Shown here: positions 35,690 through 44,635 of the stretch, in pieces
How positions within the stretch are numbered: the first letter of the stretch is position 1
Layout: each line of letters opens with the position of its first letter
Assembly: GCF_001423105.1 (NCBI RefSeq)
Contig: NZ_LMNV01000002.1
Span: 1,877,270 to 1,941,269, forward strand
Source of the DNA: Frondihabitans sp. Leaf304
Lineage (GTDB): Bacteria; Actinomycetota; Actinomycetes; Actinomycetales; Microbacteriaceae
DNA: 64,000 nt
Direction: 5' to 3'
Notes under the pieces: model-generated
Databases searched by the model: none
Seen by the model: only the letters and a program-made list of their open reading frames with translations
What the model was told of the DNA's origin: nothing
Position numbers and translations under genes: made by a program

Positions 35690-35726
35690 AGGGTTGAGCC
35701 CCGCTCCGGTGAGCGCCGGCGCCCCC

Positions 35727-35784
35727 GCGAGTGCCGCCGAATGCACTCGGCGGGCCCGGGCCGGCGGCATTAGGCGGCACTCGC
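35727..35784. repeat. Palindromic element, family A, copy A4
   Basis: The arms are GCGAGTGCCGCCGAATGC and GCATTAGGCGGCACTCGC, with a loop almost identical to A3, so A3 and A4 look like a recent tandem duplication. Confidence 0.85.
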
Positions 35785-35919
35785 GAGCCCGACCCTGCCG
35801 CCGCCGCACGGCCGGGGCTTCCGCGGCGCGGCAACTGCGCCTACAGTGCACGCATGACGATCGCTCACGTCAGGATCCGCCCCACCCGAGCACAGCCCCC
35901 CGTCGCGAAGGAGCGGCCC

Positions 35920-36234
35920 ATGCGCAAGGCACGCCTCATCGGCACGGTTGCCGGCGTCAGCCTGGCGATCGGCGCCGGCCTCGCGATCTGGGCTTCGCAG
36001 ACGCTCGGGGCCCAGGGTGCCTGGTCGCCGAAGGGCGTCGCCTCTGGCCATCTCGACTTCATCGTGGCCGTCGTGCTGCTCGTCGGAGTCGCCCTGCTCA
36101 TCGCGGGCTTCATCATCGCTCTCGCCGCGGTGGCCGAGGCCTGGTCGGAAGCCCAGCGAACGGCCCGCGAGCCCGCCCCGGATCCCGCCCGGGTGCCAGC
36201 CGAGCAGCCGACGCACCCCCGATCGGCCAAATAA
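35920..36234 (+). CDS. Small two-helix membrane protein
   Basis: A 104-residue protein with helices near residues 7-25 and 45-70. The ATG at 35920 has GAAGGAG about 8 bp upstream, better than an alternative ATG at 35854. No named domain is recognised. The last codons and the stop lie inside palindrome D2. Confidence 0.6.
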   Translation: MRKARLIGTVAGVSLAIGAGLAIWASQTLGAQGAWSPKGVASGHLDFIVAVVLLVGVALLIAGFIIALAAVAEAWSEAQRTAREPAPDPARVPAEQPTHPRSAK

Positions 36235-36274
36235 CCCCCAGATGCCACCCCGAAAACGACCAAACCGGGGTGCC
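36212..36274. repeat. Palindromic element, family D, copy D2
   Basis: Same 63-bp length and arm spacing as D1 at 21212, with arms beginning CGCACCCCCGATCGG and ending GGGGTGCC, and the internal block AACCCCCAGATGCC. It covers the stop codon of the small membrane protein gene. Confidence 0.8.
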
Positions 36275-36349
36275 TCACCGGCCGCGGGCGGGAGCCCGCG
36301 GGAGCCCAGGCGAGCAACCGGCCAGCGCGGGCAACCTAAGCTCGACGGC

Positions 36350-37189
36350 ATGACACTCTTGCGAGCCGGCCTGGCCGTTGCGACCTCCGCCGTGCTGCTC
36401 GTCACGATGGGATGCGCCTCGCCGAGTGCGAACACGCGGTCGTCGGATCCTGCGGTCGCTTCCACCGCGACCCGCACGCTGCCCCCGACGAAGGGCACCT
36501 TCGACTACCAGCTCGGAGGGTCGTACACCCCCGCGAAAGGTGTCACCGTCGTGACGCGCGACAGCACCTCGACGCCCGCGAAGGGCGTCTACTCGATCTG
36601 CTACGTCAACGGATTCCAGACGCAGCCGGGGTCGAGCTGGCCGAGCAACCTCATTCTGAAGAACAAGGCGGGCAAGCCGATCGTCGATCCGGGCTGGCCC
36701 GACGAGCGCATCATCGACATCTCGACGGCCGCCAAGCGGACCGCCGCGAGCAAGCGCATCAACACCATGACCGACTCGTGCGCGGCCAAGGGCTTCCGGG
36801 CCGTGGAGTTCGACAACCTCGACTCGTACTCCCGGTCGAAGGGCAGGCTGACGCTGTCGAAGTCGATCGCGTTCGCGAAGCTCCTGGTGAAGCACACCCA
36901 CGCGAAGGGTCTGGCGGCGAGCCAGAAGAACACCGGTGAGCTGGGCTCCCGCGGCAAGACGTCGATCGGCTTCGACTTCGTCACCACCGAGGAGTGCGAC
37001 GTCTACAGCGAGTGCGGCTCGTTCACGAAGGTCTACGGCACGCACGTGCTCGACGTCGAATACACCGACGACCTCCGCGGCACGTTCGCTCAGGTCTGCG
37101 CTCGCAAAGACACCCCGCCGCAGACGATCCTCCGCGATCGAGACCTGACGACCCCGAAGAGCAAGGCGTACGTCTACCAGACCTGCTAA
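36350..37189 (+). CDS. GH114-like secreted lipoprotein
   Basis: A 279-residue protein with a lipobox (LLVTMGC near residue 22) and a domain of the GH114 family (endo-alpha-1,4-polygalactosaminidase type). Family marks are FDYQLGGSYT near 50, ICYVNGFQ, GWPDERIIDIS and FRAVEFDNLDSYSRSKG near 165. The family hydrolyses amino-sugar polymers of biofilms. Several cysteines near the C-terminus may form disulfides. The enzymatic call is by homology only. Confidence 0.8.
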   Translation: MTLLRAGLAVATSAVLLVTMGCASPSANTRSSDPAVASTATRTLPPTKGTFDYQLGGSYTPAKGVTVVTRDSTSTPAKGVYSICYVNGFQTQPGSSWPSNLILKNKAGKPIVDPGWPDERIIDISTAAKRTAASKRINTMTDSCAAKGFRAVEFDNLDSYSRSKGRLTLSKSIAFAKLLVKHTHAKGLAASQKNTGELGSRGKTSIGFDFVTTEECDVYSECGSFTKVYGTHVLDVEYTDDLRGTFAQVCARKDTPPQTILRDRDLTTPKSKAYVYQTC

Positions 37190-37203
37190 CCGTCCCGGCG
37201 CCC

Positions 37204-38049
37204 CTACGCCTCGCGGGTGATCTCGACCGTCACGAAGAGTTTCGACGCACCCGAGCCGCCGTAGACACCGCGCAACGGCGGCACGTCGTTGTAGTCGCGT
37301 CCGTGCCCGACGACGACGTGGCGCTCTCCGATGTCGATGAGGTTCGTTGGGTCGTACCCGGACCAGGATCCGCAGAAGTACTCCACCCACGCGTGCGATT
37401 CGCCGGTCACAGTCTCGCGGAGCTCCGCGGTGGGCTTGGGGTGCAGGTAGCCCGAGACGTACCGCGCCGGGATCCCCGCCGACCGCAATGCGCCCAGCGT
37501 GATGTGCGCGATGTCTTGGCAGACCCCGGCCTTCGCCTCCCAGGCCTCGGCCGCGGTCGACTTCACGTTCGTGACGCCCCGCAGATACGACACCCGATCG
37601 CCGATCTCCTCGCAGATGCGGAGGGCGGCGTCGCAGGGGGCGTTCGTCGCCGCGACGACGTCGGCGGCGAGGGCCGCCACCTCGGCCGGCGGCTCGGTGA
37701 GGGGCGTCTGCTCGAGCTGCTCGACGAACTCGGCCGATCGCGCGGCCGCCGTCTCGAGGTCGGCCCACGACAGGTCGTGCGGCAGGTGCGGCGTGCCACG
37801 GACCTCGATGAGCGAGGTCGCCGAGAGCGAGAGCTCGGTGTGCGGCTGCAGCACCTCGAACGACGAAACGCGCGTTCCCCAGTAGTCGAGGTACTCGTGC
37901 GCGCCCGAGTTCGGCTCGATGCGCAGGTGCGACGAGAGCACGAACTGCGTCTCGGTCGACGCCGGCAGCATGCGGGCCTCGTTATAGCTGGCCTTCGCCT
38001 CACCGAGGTACTGGAACCCGGTGACGTGGCGAATCCGAAGCCGGCTCAC
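37204..38049 (-). CDS. Transglutaminase-like protein of the ATP-grasp/alpha-E cluster
   Basis: A 281-residue protein with an N-terminal beta-rich bacterial transglutaminase-like domain (LRIRHVTGFQY) and a catalytic core. The triad residues are visible: Cys in AGVCQDIAH near 174, His in ESHAWVEYF near 219, and Asp in GYDPTN near 232. It overlaps the alpha-E gene by 4 bp. In actinobacteria these genes cluster with a circularly permuted ATP-grasp gene and probably form a peptide-ligation or peptide-cleavage system of unknown substrate. Confidence 0.9.
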   Translation of the reverse strand: MSRLRIRHVTGFQYLGEAKASYNEARMLPASTETQFVLSSHLRIEPNSGAHEYLDYWGTRVSSFEVLQPHTELSLSATSLIEVRGTPHLPHDLSWADLETAAARSAEFVEQLEQTPLTEPPAEVAALAADVVAATNAPCDAALRICEEIGDRVSYLRGVTNVKSTAAEAWEAKAGVCQDIAHITLGALRSAGIPARYVSGYLHPKPTAELRETVTGESHAWVEYFCGSWSGYDPTNLIDIGERHVVVGHGRDYNDVPPLRGVYGGSGASKLFVTVEITREA

Positions 38050-38975
38050 GAGCGCTCTCCCACCCAGGTCGGAGCGGCGGAGGTCGGGAAGTACCGCTGG
38101 CGGATCGCCTCCGACGCGGCGGAGGTGGCGGCCTGGACGGCGTCCATGTGCTTCGGCAGATCGTCGAGGATCTCGGCGATCGGCTTGTATTCGAGCTCGG
38201 ACCGCATCTGTCCCAGGATCCTGACCCCGGTACCCGACGACGAGGTGCGCGCGGTGCCGGGCTCGACCTCGCGCAGGCAGTTCTCGGCGCGCGAGATGGC
38301 GAACAGCACCGACCGCGGGAAGAGGCGGTCGAGCAGCAGGAACTCGGCGGCATTGCGCGCGCTCGGCACCCCGCGGTAGGTGCGGAGGTACGCCTCATAG
38401 GCGCCGACCGAGCGAAGGATCGTCGTCCACGACGGGCCCGACGCCTCGGTCAGGGTGCGCGTGGCCAGCAGGCGGGCGGTCATGTCGGCACGCTCGATCG
38501 AGCGCCCCAGCGTGAAGAACTGCCAGACCTCGTCGCGGCTCGTCGCCGACTCGATGATGCCGACGGCGAGTGCCGACCGTTCGCGCACCCAGGCAAAGAA
38601 GTCGCTGACCTTCTCGCTCGACACCTTGCGCGGCATCCGGGCCCGGGTCGTGTTGAGGCACTCCCACAGCTCCGTCGAGACGATCTCGCGGGCACGCCGG
38701 GCGTTCTCGCGAGCGGCGCCGAGCGAGAACGCGATCGAGGCCGGGTTGTGCCGGTCGACCGCGAGCATCGTCAGCACGTCGGCCCGGGTGAGCGCGGTGT
38801 CGTCGGGGGCCTCCGAACCCATCACCGAGAGGAGCGACCGGCACGCGGCGTCCTCTTCGATCCACGGGTCTTCGAGCAGCAACTGCAGATGGACGTCGAG
38901 GATCCGGGCGGTCCCGTCTGCCCGCTCGATGTACCTTCCGATCCAGAACAGGCTCTCGGCGATGCGGCTCAGCAT
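38046..38975 (-). CDS. Alpha-E domain protein (DUF403)
   Basis: A 309-residue all-helical protein of the alpha-E family. It begins MLSRIAESLFWIGRYIERAD, the hallmark of the family, and recurrent R/E-rich helices follow throughout. It lies between the ATP-grasp gene (7-bp overlap) and the transglutaminase gene (4-bp overlap). The family always travels with these partners and has no independent biochemical assignment that I know. Confidence 0.92.
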   Translation of the reverse strand: MLSRIAESLFWIGRYIERADGTARILDVHLQLLLEDPWIEEDAACRSLLSVMGSEAPDDTALTRADVLTMLAVDRHNPASIAFSLGAARENARRAREIVSTELWECLNTTRARMPRKVSSEKVSDFFAWVRERSALAVGIIESATSRDEVWQFFTLGRSIERADMTARLLATRTLTEASGPSWTTILRSVGAYEAYLRTYRGVPSARNAAEFLLLDRLFPRSVLFAISRAENCLREVEPGTARTSSSGTGVRILGQMRSELEYKPIAEILDDLPKHMDAVQAATSAASEAIRQRYFPTSAAPTWVGERS

Positions 38976-40636
38976 GATGTCTCTTCCGTGTCAGACAGCT
39001 GACGTTGCTGTTGTTGGTGTTCCTGCTGCTGCTGCGACTGCTGGTCGCGTTTCGGGTCGTCGGCAGGCGACTGGTCGGGAACGTGCTCGGCGGCGACGAT
39101 CGGGATCGACGAGGTCTGCGTAGCCTGCTCGCTGACGAGCTCGCCGACGTTGTGACCGCCGGTCCAGGTGCCGGCATCGAGGCCGACCACCCAGGTGTCT
39201 TTCGAGCCGCCGCCCTGGCTGGAGTTGACGACGAGCTGCCCCTCCGGCAGCGCGACACGGGTGAGACCGCCGGGGAGCACCCAGATGTCGTCGCCGTCGT
39301 TGACCGCGAACGGCCGGAGGTCGGCGTGCCGCGGGCGGAGCCCTTCGTCGACGAGCGTGGGAATCGTCGACAGCTGCACCACCGGCTGCGCGATCCACCC
39401 ACGAGGGTCTTTGAGCAGGCGACCGCGCAGGTCGTCGAGTTCGGCCTTCGACGCGGCGGGCCCGACGACGAGCCCCTTTCCGCCCGAGCCGTCGACCGGC
39501 TTGACCACGAGCTCGTCGAGCCGGTCGAGCACCTCTTCGAGGGCTCCCGAGTCTTCGAGCCGCCAGGTGTCGACGTTCGGCAGGATCGCGTCTTCGCCGA
39601 GGTAGTAGCGGATCAAGTCCGGCAGGTACGTGTAGACGAGCTTGTCGTCGGCGACCCCGTTGCCCACCGCGTTGGCGATGGTCACGGTGCCGAGGCGCGC
39701 CGCCATGAGCAGGCCGGGCGAACCCAGCACCGAGTCGGCGCGGAACTGCAGCGGGTCGAGGAATTCGTCGTCGACGCGGCGGTAGATCACGTCGACGCGT
39801 TGCGGCCCCGCGGTCGTCCGCATCCAGACGCGCCCGCCGGAGCAGTAGAGGTCGCGGCCCTCGACGAGTTCGACACCCATCAGGCGAGCGAGAAGGGTGT
39901 GCTCGTAGTACGCCGAGTTGAAGACTCCGGGGGTGAGAACGACGACGGTAGGATCCTCGACTCCCGTCGGTGCGCTCTTCCGCAGCGCATGCAGCAGTCG
40001 GTTCGGGTAGTCGCCCACCGGGCGGACCCGCATGGAGACGAAGAGCTCGGGAAGCGTCTGGGCCATCACCCGCCGGTTCGAGATGACGTAGCTGACACCG
40101 CTCGGCACCCGCACGTTGTCTTCGAGTACGCGCCACGCACCCGCCTCGTCGCGGATGAGATCGATGCCCGAGACCTGGATCCTCACGCCGTTCGCCGGGT
40201 CGATGCCCGCGGCCTGACGGTGGAAGTGACTCGACGAGGTGATGAGCGACGCCGGGATCACGCCGTCGGCAACGCACCGCTGGGCTCCGTAGACGTCGGC
40301 GAGGAACGCCTCGAGCGCCCGCACCCGCTGCTTGATGCCGCGCTCGACGGTGAGCCACTCGGCCTGCTCGATCACGCGCGGAACCGCGTCGAGCGGGAAC
40401 GGCCGCTCCTCGCCGGCGAAGTCGAAGGTCACGCCCTGAGCGAGGTATGAGTCGGCGAGGGCGGCTGTCCGGCCACGGAGTTCGTCCTGCGTCATGCTCT
40501 CGAGAGCGGCATGGATCTCGCGGTACATACTGCGCGGATGCCCGGCCCCCTGGAACATCTCGTCCCATGCCGGTGATGAGCGGCGGCGGGTGTCTCGGCG
40601 TGCGACACCGGCGTAACCGTCGAAGAGGTCTCCCAT
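38969..40636 (-). CDS. Circularly permuted ATP-grasp protein
   Basis: A 555-residue protein of the circularly permuted ATP-grasp family. Conserved blocks include RVLEDNVRVPSGVSYVI, VFNSAYYEHTLLARLMGV, NAVGNGVADDKLVYTYLPDL and ELVVKPVDGSGGKGL near residue 385. ATP-grasp enzymes activate a carboxylate as acyl phosphate. It is the first gene of the three-gene set. The C-terminal 40 residues are not part of the fold and end in a Gln-rich stretch (QQSQQQQEHQQQQRQL). Confidence 0.9.
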   Translation of the reverse strand: MGDLFDGYAGVARRDTRRRSSPAWDEMFQGAGHPRSMYREIHAALESMTQDELRGRTAALADSYLAQGVTFDFAGEERPFPLDAVPRVIEQAEWLTVERGIKQRVRALEAFLADVYGAQRCVADGVIPASLITSSSHFHRQAAGIDPANGVRIQVSGIDLIRDEAGAWRVLEDNVRVPSGVSYVISNRRVMAQTLPELFVSMRVRPVGDYPNRLLHALRKSAPTGVEDPTVVVLTPGVFNSAYYEHTLLARLMGVELVEGRDLYCSGGRVWMRTTAGPQRVDVIYRRVDDEFLDPLQFRADSVLGSPGLLMAARLGTVTIANAVGNGVADDKLVYTYLPDLIRYYLGEDAILPNVDTWRLEDSGALEEVLDRLDELVVKPVDGSGGKGLVVGPAASKAELDDLRGRLLKDPRGWIAQPVVQLSTIPTLVDEGLRPRHADLRPFAVNDGDDIWVLPGGLTRVALPEGQLVVNSSQGGGSKDTWVVGLDAGTWTGGHNVGELVSEQATQTSSIPIVAAEHVPDQSPADDPKRDQQSQQQQEHQQQQRQLSDTEETSC

Positions 40637-40846
40637 GTCTCGAACCTAGGGGCCCGCTGTTGCGGGAGTGTTTCGAACAGTGGGCGGGGGCGTGACGCCG
40701 CCTTCGACCGAGGCCGGCCTTGTACCCCGAAAAACTGACACCTGAGAACCTGCAAATGCGCTGTGGACTAGCGTTTCCTCAGTATTCGGGCAATCTCGAG
40801 TGCACGAGGCCCTCCGGCTTCGTCAGTCCATCTGGGAGGACACATA

Positions 40847-41059
40847 ATGCGACCGAAATTCGTAGTAATCATCATCATCGCTTTCTTCGCCTACCTGCTG
40901 GGCGCGAAAGCCGGTACGTCTCGTTACAAAGAGATCACCAGCGCCTTCACCGGCGTCTGGAACGACCCCAAGGTCAAGAAGGCCCGCAAGCAGGCGAAGA
41001 AAGACGTCGCCAAGGGCCGCAAGATCGCTGCGAAGAAAGCCAAAAAGCGCTTCGCGTAA
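40847..41059 (+). CDS. Small membrane protein with basic tail
   Basis: A 70-residue protein: one hydrophobic helix (about residues 5-20) after MRPK, then a Lys/Ala-rich basic tail (KKARKQAKKDVAKGRK). The start follows GGGAGG about 8 bp upstream. It looks like a YtxH-like or stress-related small membrane protein, but no domain is certain. A GlsB-type gene follows 49 bp later. Confidence 0.65.
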   Translation: MRPKFVVIIIIAFFAYLLGAKAGTSRYKEITSAFTGVWNDPKVKKARKQAKKDVAKGRKIAAKKAKKRFA

Positions 41060-41108
41060 CTCCTCACCTACCGGTGACAGCAACCCCACTTAGAAAGAGA
41101 GCACCATC

Positions 41109-41378
41109 GTGAGCTTCCTCGGATTCATTCTTCTCGGCCTCATCTGCGGCGCCATCGCCCGTGCCATCCTCCCGGGCCGTCAGGCTGGCGGCTGGATCGC
41201 CACCCTCGTCCTCGGAGTCATCGGCGCCCTCCTCGGCGGCTGGCTCGGCGGACTCATCTTCAACATCGGCTACGACGGCTTCTTCTCGATCAAGAGCTGG
41301 GCTATCGCCATCGTCGGATCGCTCATCGTGCTCGTCATCTACGGCGCGATCACCGGCCGCAAGGGCAGCCGCGCGTAG
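41109..41378 (+). CDS. GlsB/YeaQ/YmgE-family stress membrane protein
   Basis: An 89-residue protein of the transglycosylase-associated family. It has three helices and the Gly-rich sequence GAIARAILPGRQAGGWIATL typical of the family. Members are induced by stress in several bacteria. GTG start at 41109. Probably co-transcribed with the preceding small gene and ended by the hairpin at 41391. Confidence 0.9.
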   Translation: MSFLGFILLGLICGAIARAILPGRQAGGWIATLVLGVIGALLGGWLGGLIFNIGYDGFFSIKSWAIAIVGSLIVLVIYGAITGRKGSRA

Positions 41379-41390
41379 TTCGCGCCGCTC

Positions 41391-41437
41391 GCCGAAGGGC
41401 GCCGTCACCTCTCGAGGTGGCGGCGCCCTTCGCCGTT
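41391..41437 (+). terminator. Strong terminator after the GlsB-type gene
   Basis: CGAAGGGCGCCG and CGGCGCCCTTCG enclose a second stem (CACCT/AGGTG) with a CTCG loop, followed by GCCGTTT. It is among the clearest intrinsic terminators in the window. Confidence 0.85.
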
Positions 41438-41465
41438 TCATGGCCCGGTGGATCGGCGACATCGC

Positions 41466-41516
41466 GTAAATCGGCCAATATCACAGCGCCGCGGCGCGCG
41501 AGATTGGCCGATTCAC
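41466..41516. repeat. Intergenic inverted repeat
   Basis: GTAAATCGGCCAAT and ATTGGCCGATTCAC form a 14-bp imperfect inverted repeat around a GC-rich loop, between the terminator at 41391 and the SDR stop. No other copy was noticed. Confidence 0.65.
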
Positions 41517-41535
41517 GTCGGCTTGCTACGAGCCG

Positions 41536-42495
41536 TCAGCCCACCAGGCCGAGCGAGACCTCCCACAGGCGGTCGGCCGAGTCGGAGTCGAGCGCATACG
41601 ACTTCACGCCGACGCCGGGCTTCGCCTCGTCGAACGGCACCGCCTCGTTGGCGTCTTCGAAGTAGCGGCCGCTGACACCCGCGACGAGCGGCGACGCGGC
41701 GACCAGCACCGACGTCGATGCGCCCTGCTCGGTCGACTTGAACGCCGGGTTCGGCTTGCCCTCGGCGTCGAGCCAGCCCCGACGGGTGAATTCGGCAGGA
41801 TCCATGTGCCGCTGCAGGTTCGTCATGATGCCACCCGGGTGCACGGCGTTGGCCGTGATCCCGTCGTCGGCCCATCGGCTGCCGGCACCGACCGCGAACA
41901 GCACGTTCGCCGTCTTCGACTGCCCGTAGCCGAGCCACGGGTCGTACTCGCGCGCCTCGAAGGCGAGGTCGTCGAATACGACGTCGGAGTAGTGGTGCCC
42001 GGTCGACGACAGCGAGACGATACGTGCTCCGTCCGAGGCCGCGGCGAGCGAGTCGTGCAGCGCGAGGGCGAGCGCGAAGTGCCCCAGGTGGTTGTTGGCG
42101 AACTGCAGCTCCCAGCCCTCCGGCGTGCGGGTCAGGGGTGTCGCCATAATGCCGGCGTTGTTCACGAGGATGTCAAGCGGAGCGTCGTAGGCGTCGGCGA
42201 AGGCGCGCAGGGTGTCGCGCTTCTGCAGGTCGAGGTAGGCGGCGTGAACCCTGTCGGAGCCGGTGGTGCCGCGAATGTCGGCGACCGCGTCGGATCCTGC
42301 GCTCTCGTTGCGGACGGCGAGCGTCACGTCGGCGCCGGCTCCCGCGAGCGCGCGAGCCGTCTCGAGCCCGATGCCCGAGGCGCCGCCGGTGACGACGGCT
42401 CGCTTGCCGGTGAGGTCGACTCGGTCGGTGATGCTGCCGTCGAGGATCTCGGCGGCCGTGGTCTTTGCCCCGAAGGGCGTGGTGAGACGTGTCAT
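41536..42495 (-). CDS. SDR-family oxidoreductase (retinol dehydrogenase-like)
   Basis: A 319-residue extended SDR of the kind annotated as retinol or protochlorophyllide reductase-like. It has TGGASGIG near residue 37, NNAGIM, LSSTGHHYSDV and the catalytic YGQSK. C-terminal PAFKSTEQGA matches the subgroup. The start at 42495 is chosen because the reading upstream is a shadow frame. Substrate unknown. Confidence 0.85.
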   Translation of the reverse strand: MTRLTTPFGAKTTAAEILDGSITDRVDLTGKRAVVTGGASGIGLETARALAGAGADVTLAVRNESAGSDAVADIRGTTGSDRVHAAYLDLQKRDTLRAFADAYDAPLDILVNNAGIMATPLTRTPEGWELQFANNHLGHFALALALHDSLAAASDGARIVSLSSTGHHYSDVVFDDLAFEAREYDPWLGYGQSKTANVLFAVGAGSRWADDGITANAVHPGGIMTNLQRHMDPAEFTRRGWLDAEGKPNPAFKSTEQGASTSVLVAASPLVAGVSGRYFEDANEAVPFDEAKPGVGVKSYALDSDSADRLWEVSLGLVG

Positions 42496-42518
42496 GCCCA
42501 CAACGCTACGCCTGCCCC

Positions 42519-42761
42519 TCAGGCACCTGCAGACGCCCTGAGACGCAGCGCCGCTCGCGGGCACAGCCCCACCGCCTGCTTTGCGGGGCCGACGAGCTCG
42601 CGCGGCACAGTCACGTCCGATCCTGCTGCGGCGAGCGGGTAGCCCCACTCGTCGCGGGTCAGCAGCTCCGGCAGCAGTTCGGTGCAGAGCCCCCGCCCGT
42701 CGCAGAGGGTCCAGTCGATGTGGAGCGACGCGTCGCTGCTCGAGGAGGCATCCCGGCTCAT
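42519..42761 (-). CDS. Small ferredoxin (3Fe-4S type)
   Basis: An 80-residue ferredoxin-like protein. Cysteines appear as CDGRGLC (C-x5-C) followed by a distant GLCPRAAL, the pattern of single 3Fe-4S ferredoxins of actinobacteria (one cysteine of a 4Fe-4S motif missing). ATG at 42761 overlaps the NuoF-like gene by 4 bp. It is the last gene of a putative electron-transfer operon, so it probably exchanges electrons with the NuoF-like protein. Confidence 0.82.
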   Translation of the reverse strand: MSRDASSSSDASLHIDWTLCDGRGLCTELLPELLTRDEWGYPLAAAGSDVTVPRELVGPAKQAVGLCPRAALRLRASAGA

Positions 42762-44062
42762 CGCCGCACCTCGCAGCGCCCTTGCAGGTGCGCCTGCACG
42801 TCGTCGGCGAACACGGTGAGCGTGCTCAGCACGAGCCGTGCGGTGCCGTCGGGGTGATGGCAGGATCCGCGACCGGCCACCACGCGGGCCAGGCGTTTGA
42901 TCTCGGCGGGCAGCCACTCGGCCCGGTCGCGCCGCGCCAGTCGCCGCAACACATCGGCGAGACGTGGCAAGCCGTTGGCGCAGGGGCCGCACTGTTTGGC
43001 CGACTGCCCGGCGAGGTACTTCACGATCTCGGCGGAGGCGTCGAGGCCGCAGCGGTGCGGGCCGAGGACCATCAGGATCCCGGCGCCCGGTGCCGCTCCG
43101 AACGGCCGCAGGCCGGAGGGTGAGAGCGATGTCGCCACTGCGGTGCCGGGCACCCAGGCGCCGTGGTAGCCGCCGACCAGCACCGCGCCGATCCCCGGGG
43201 GCCGGGCGCCGGCAGACACCAGCGGATCGAGGAGCGGCATTCCGGCAGCCACCTCGTATACCCGGGGGCTCGGCACATCGCCGCTGACCGAGACGAGGCG
43301 GGTGCCCGGATCCTCGTCGGTGCCGCGGGAGCGGAACCAGGTCGCCCCGAAACGCGCCAGCAGAGCGAGGTGGGCGAGGGTCTCGACATTCTGCACCAGG
43401 GTCGGCGCGCCGCCGAGGCCGCTCTCGCTGAGGCGCACGATACGGTCACGCGGGATGGCCCGGCCCCCGCCGACCGCGCTCACGACGGCGGAAGCCTCGC
43501 CCGAGAGGAAGGTCTCGGGGGCCGTAACGAGTCGGATGCGCTCGGCGTCGGTGCGCTCGGCGATGGCACGGGTGACGTACTCGAGGCTGCGCGTCGGGGC
43601 ATACAGGACGACGTCCGATGCGCGGACCGACGTCGCGGCGAGCAGGAGGCCGTCGATCACGAGATGCGGGGCACCGGCGAGAAGGGTCTCGTCTTTGCGG
43701 CTGAGCGGCTCACCCTCGGCGCCGTTCGCGATGACGACGGGGCCGCCTCGCGTCGCGGAGCTGCGGCGGCCGGTGCCAGTGCCAAAGCCGCGGCTGCCGG
43801 GGCCGGTGCCGCCAGCGCGGGTGCCCCCGAACGACGCGTCGCGCACGGCGACCAGCTTGCGCCAGGTCGGAAAGGCGGCGCCGCCGCGGCCGGCCAGACC
43901 CGATGCCTCGAGCTCGGCCAGCAGATGGCCCTCGTCGACGGCGCCCGGCATCGGGCCGAACACGGCACGGTGCGAGCGGAAGTCGCTGGCCCCGGCGGCG
44001 AAGAGGCGACTGACGCCGGTCGGGCCGGCGATGCTGGTGGTGATGGGCTGGGTCAAGGTCAT
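42758..44062 (-). CDS. NuoF-like NADH dehydrogenase subunit
   Basis: A 434-residue protein of the complex I 51-kDa subunit family that would oxidise NAD(P)H via FMN. The FMN/NADH region reads GLAGRGGAAFP near residue 56 and ANGAEGEPLSRKDE near 115, followed by an SLBB domain. The C-terminal Fe-S region reads AKQCGPCANG; compared with the family's ESCGxCxPCR it lacks the first Cys, leaving CxxC plus a later Cys in GRGSCH. A Gly/Arg-rich insertion occurs before the NADH motif. It is joined by 4-bp overlaps to both neighbours. Confidence 0.82.
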   Translation of the reverse strand: MTLTQPITTSIAGPTGVSRLFAAGASDFRSHRAVFGPMPGAVDEGHLLAELEASGLAGRGGAAFPTWRKLVAVRDASFGGTRAGGTGPGSRGFGTGTGRRSSATRGGPVVIANGAEGEPLSRKDETLLAGAPHLVIDGLLLAATSVRASDVVLYAPTRSLEYVTRAIAERTDAERIRLVTAPETFLSGEASAVVSAVGGGRAIPRDRIVRLSESGLGGAPTLVQNVETLAHLALLARFGATWFRSRGTDEDPGTRLVSVSGDVPSPRVYEVAAGMPLLDPLVSAGARPPGIGAVLVGGYHGAWVPGTAVATSLSPSGLRPFGAAPGAGILMVLGPHRCGLDASAEIVKYLAGQSAKQCGPCANGLPRLADVLRRLARRDRAEWLPAEIKRLARVVAGRGSCHHPDGTARLVLSTLTVFADDVQAHLQGRCEVRR

Positions 44063-44634
44063 GAGATCCCTCCGGATCGGACGGGCGAGGCGACGCGGAC
44101 GCCGCGGAACTCGATGAAGCGGGTGGTGAGACGCCAGGCGACGGCGGCTGCGACCAGGGCGACGGAGACTCCGGCGAGCGCCAGGAACCAACCGTCGGTG
44201 CCGTTCGTGCCGTTGCCGATGGCGTGTGCAAGGGCGATGGGCCAGAGCGCGTAGGTGGACCAGTGCACCGCCCGGAACACCCGGTTGCCGATGCGGTGGC
44301 GGAGCAGGCCGGTAGCGACGATCACGAACACCAGGTCGAACGCGAGCGTGCCGAGGCCCTGCCACACGGGGCGGTACTCGCCGAAGAACGGAACGATCGT
44401 GTCGAGCAGGGTGAGCTGCGCATACGGGTCGAACAGCAGGCTGACGATGTGCACGACGAGAAGGAGAGTCGCAGCCAGCGACACGTTGCGGTGCACCAGG
44501 GTGACGGCGAAGCGCGGCAGACCCGGCAGAGGCCGGCCCGAGCGGGTCACGACACCGAGCAGCACCGAGACGGTGAACAGCACGAGTGAGGCGACTCCCG
44601 TGCCTCGGCCGAGAGCCCAGAGTGCGTCTTCCAT
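44059..44634 (-). CDS. Ferric reductase-like transmembrane protein
   Basis: A 191-residue membrane protein with about five to six helices. Histidines placed for heme ligation are in LVHRNVSLAATLLLVVHIVS and VHWSTYALWPIALAHAIG. It matches the ferric reductase-like transmembrane component family, without an FAD/NAD domain. It lies 1 bp after the ApbE gene and overlaps the NuoF-like gene by 4 bp, so it probably carries electrons from that subunit across the membrane. Confidence 0.85.
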   Translation of the reverse strand: MEDALWALGRGTGVASLVLFTVSVLLGVVTRSGRPLPGLPRFAVTLVHRNVSLAATLLLVVHIVSLLFDPYAQLTLLDTIVPFFGEYRPVWQGLGTLAFDLVFVIVATGLLRHRIGNRVFRAVHWSTYALWPIALAHAIGNGTNGTDGWFLALAGVSVALVAAAVAWRLTTRFIEFRGVRVASPVRSGGIS

Positions 44635-44635
44635 C

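Larger units (their letters stand above)
35586..35919. other. Non-coding interval with two family A palindromes
   Basis: No gene is supported here. It holds copies A3 (35636-35689) and A4 (35727-35784). A start codon at 35854 would extend the next gene, but its ribosome site is poorer. Confidence 0.6.
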
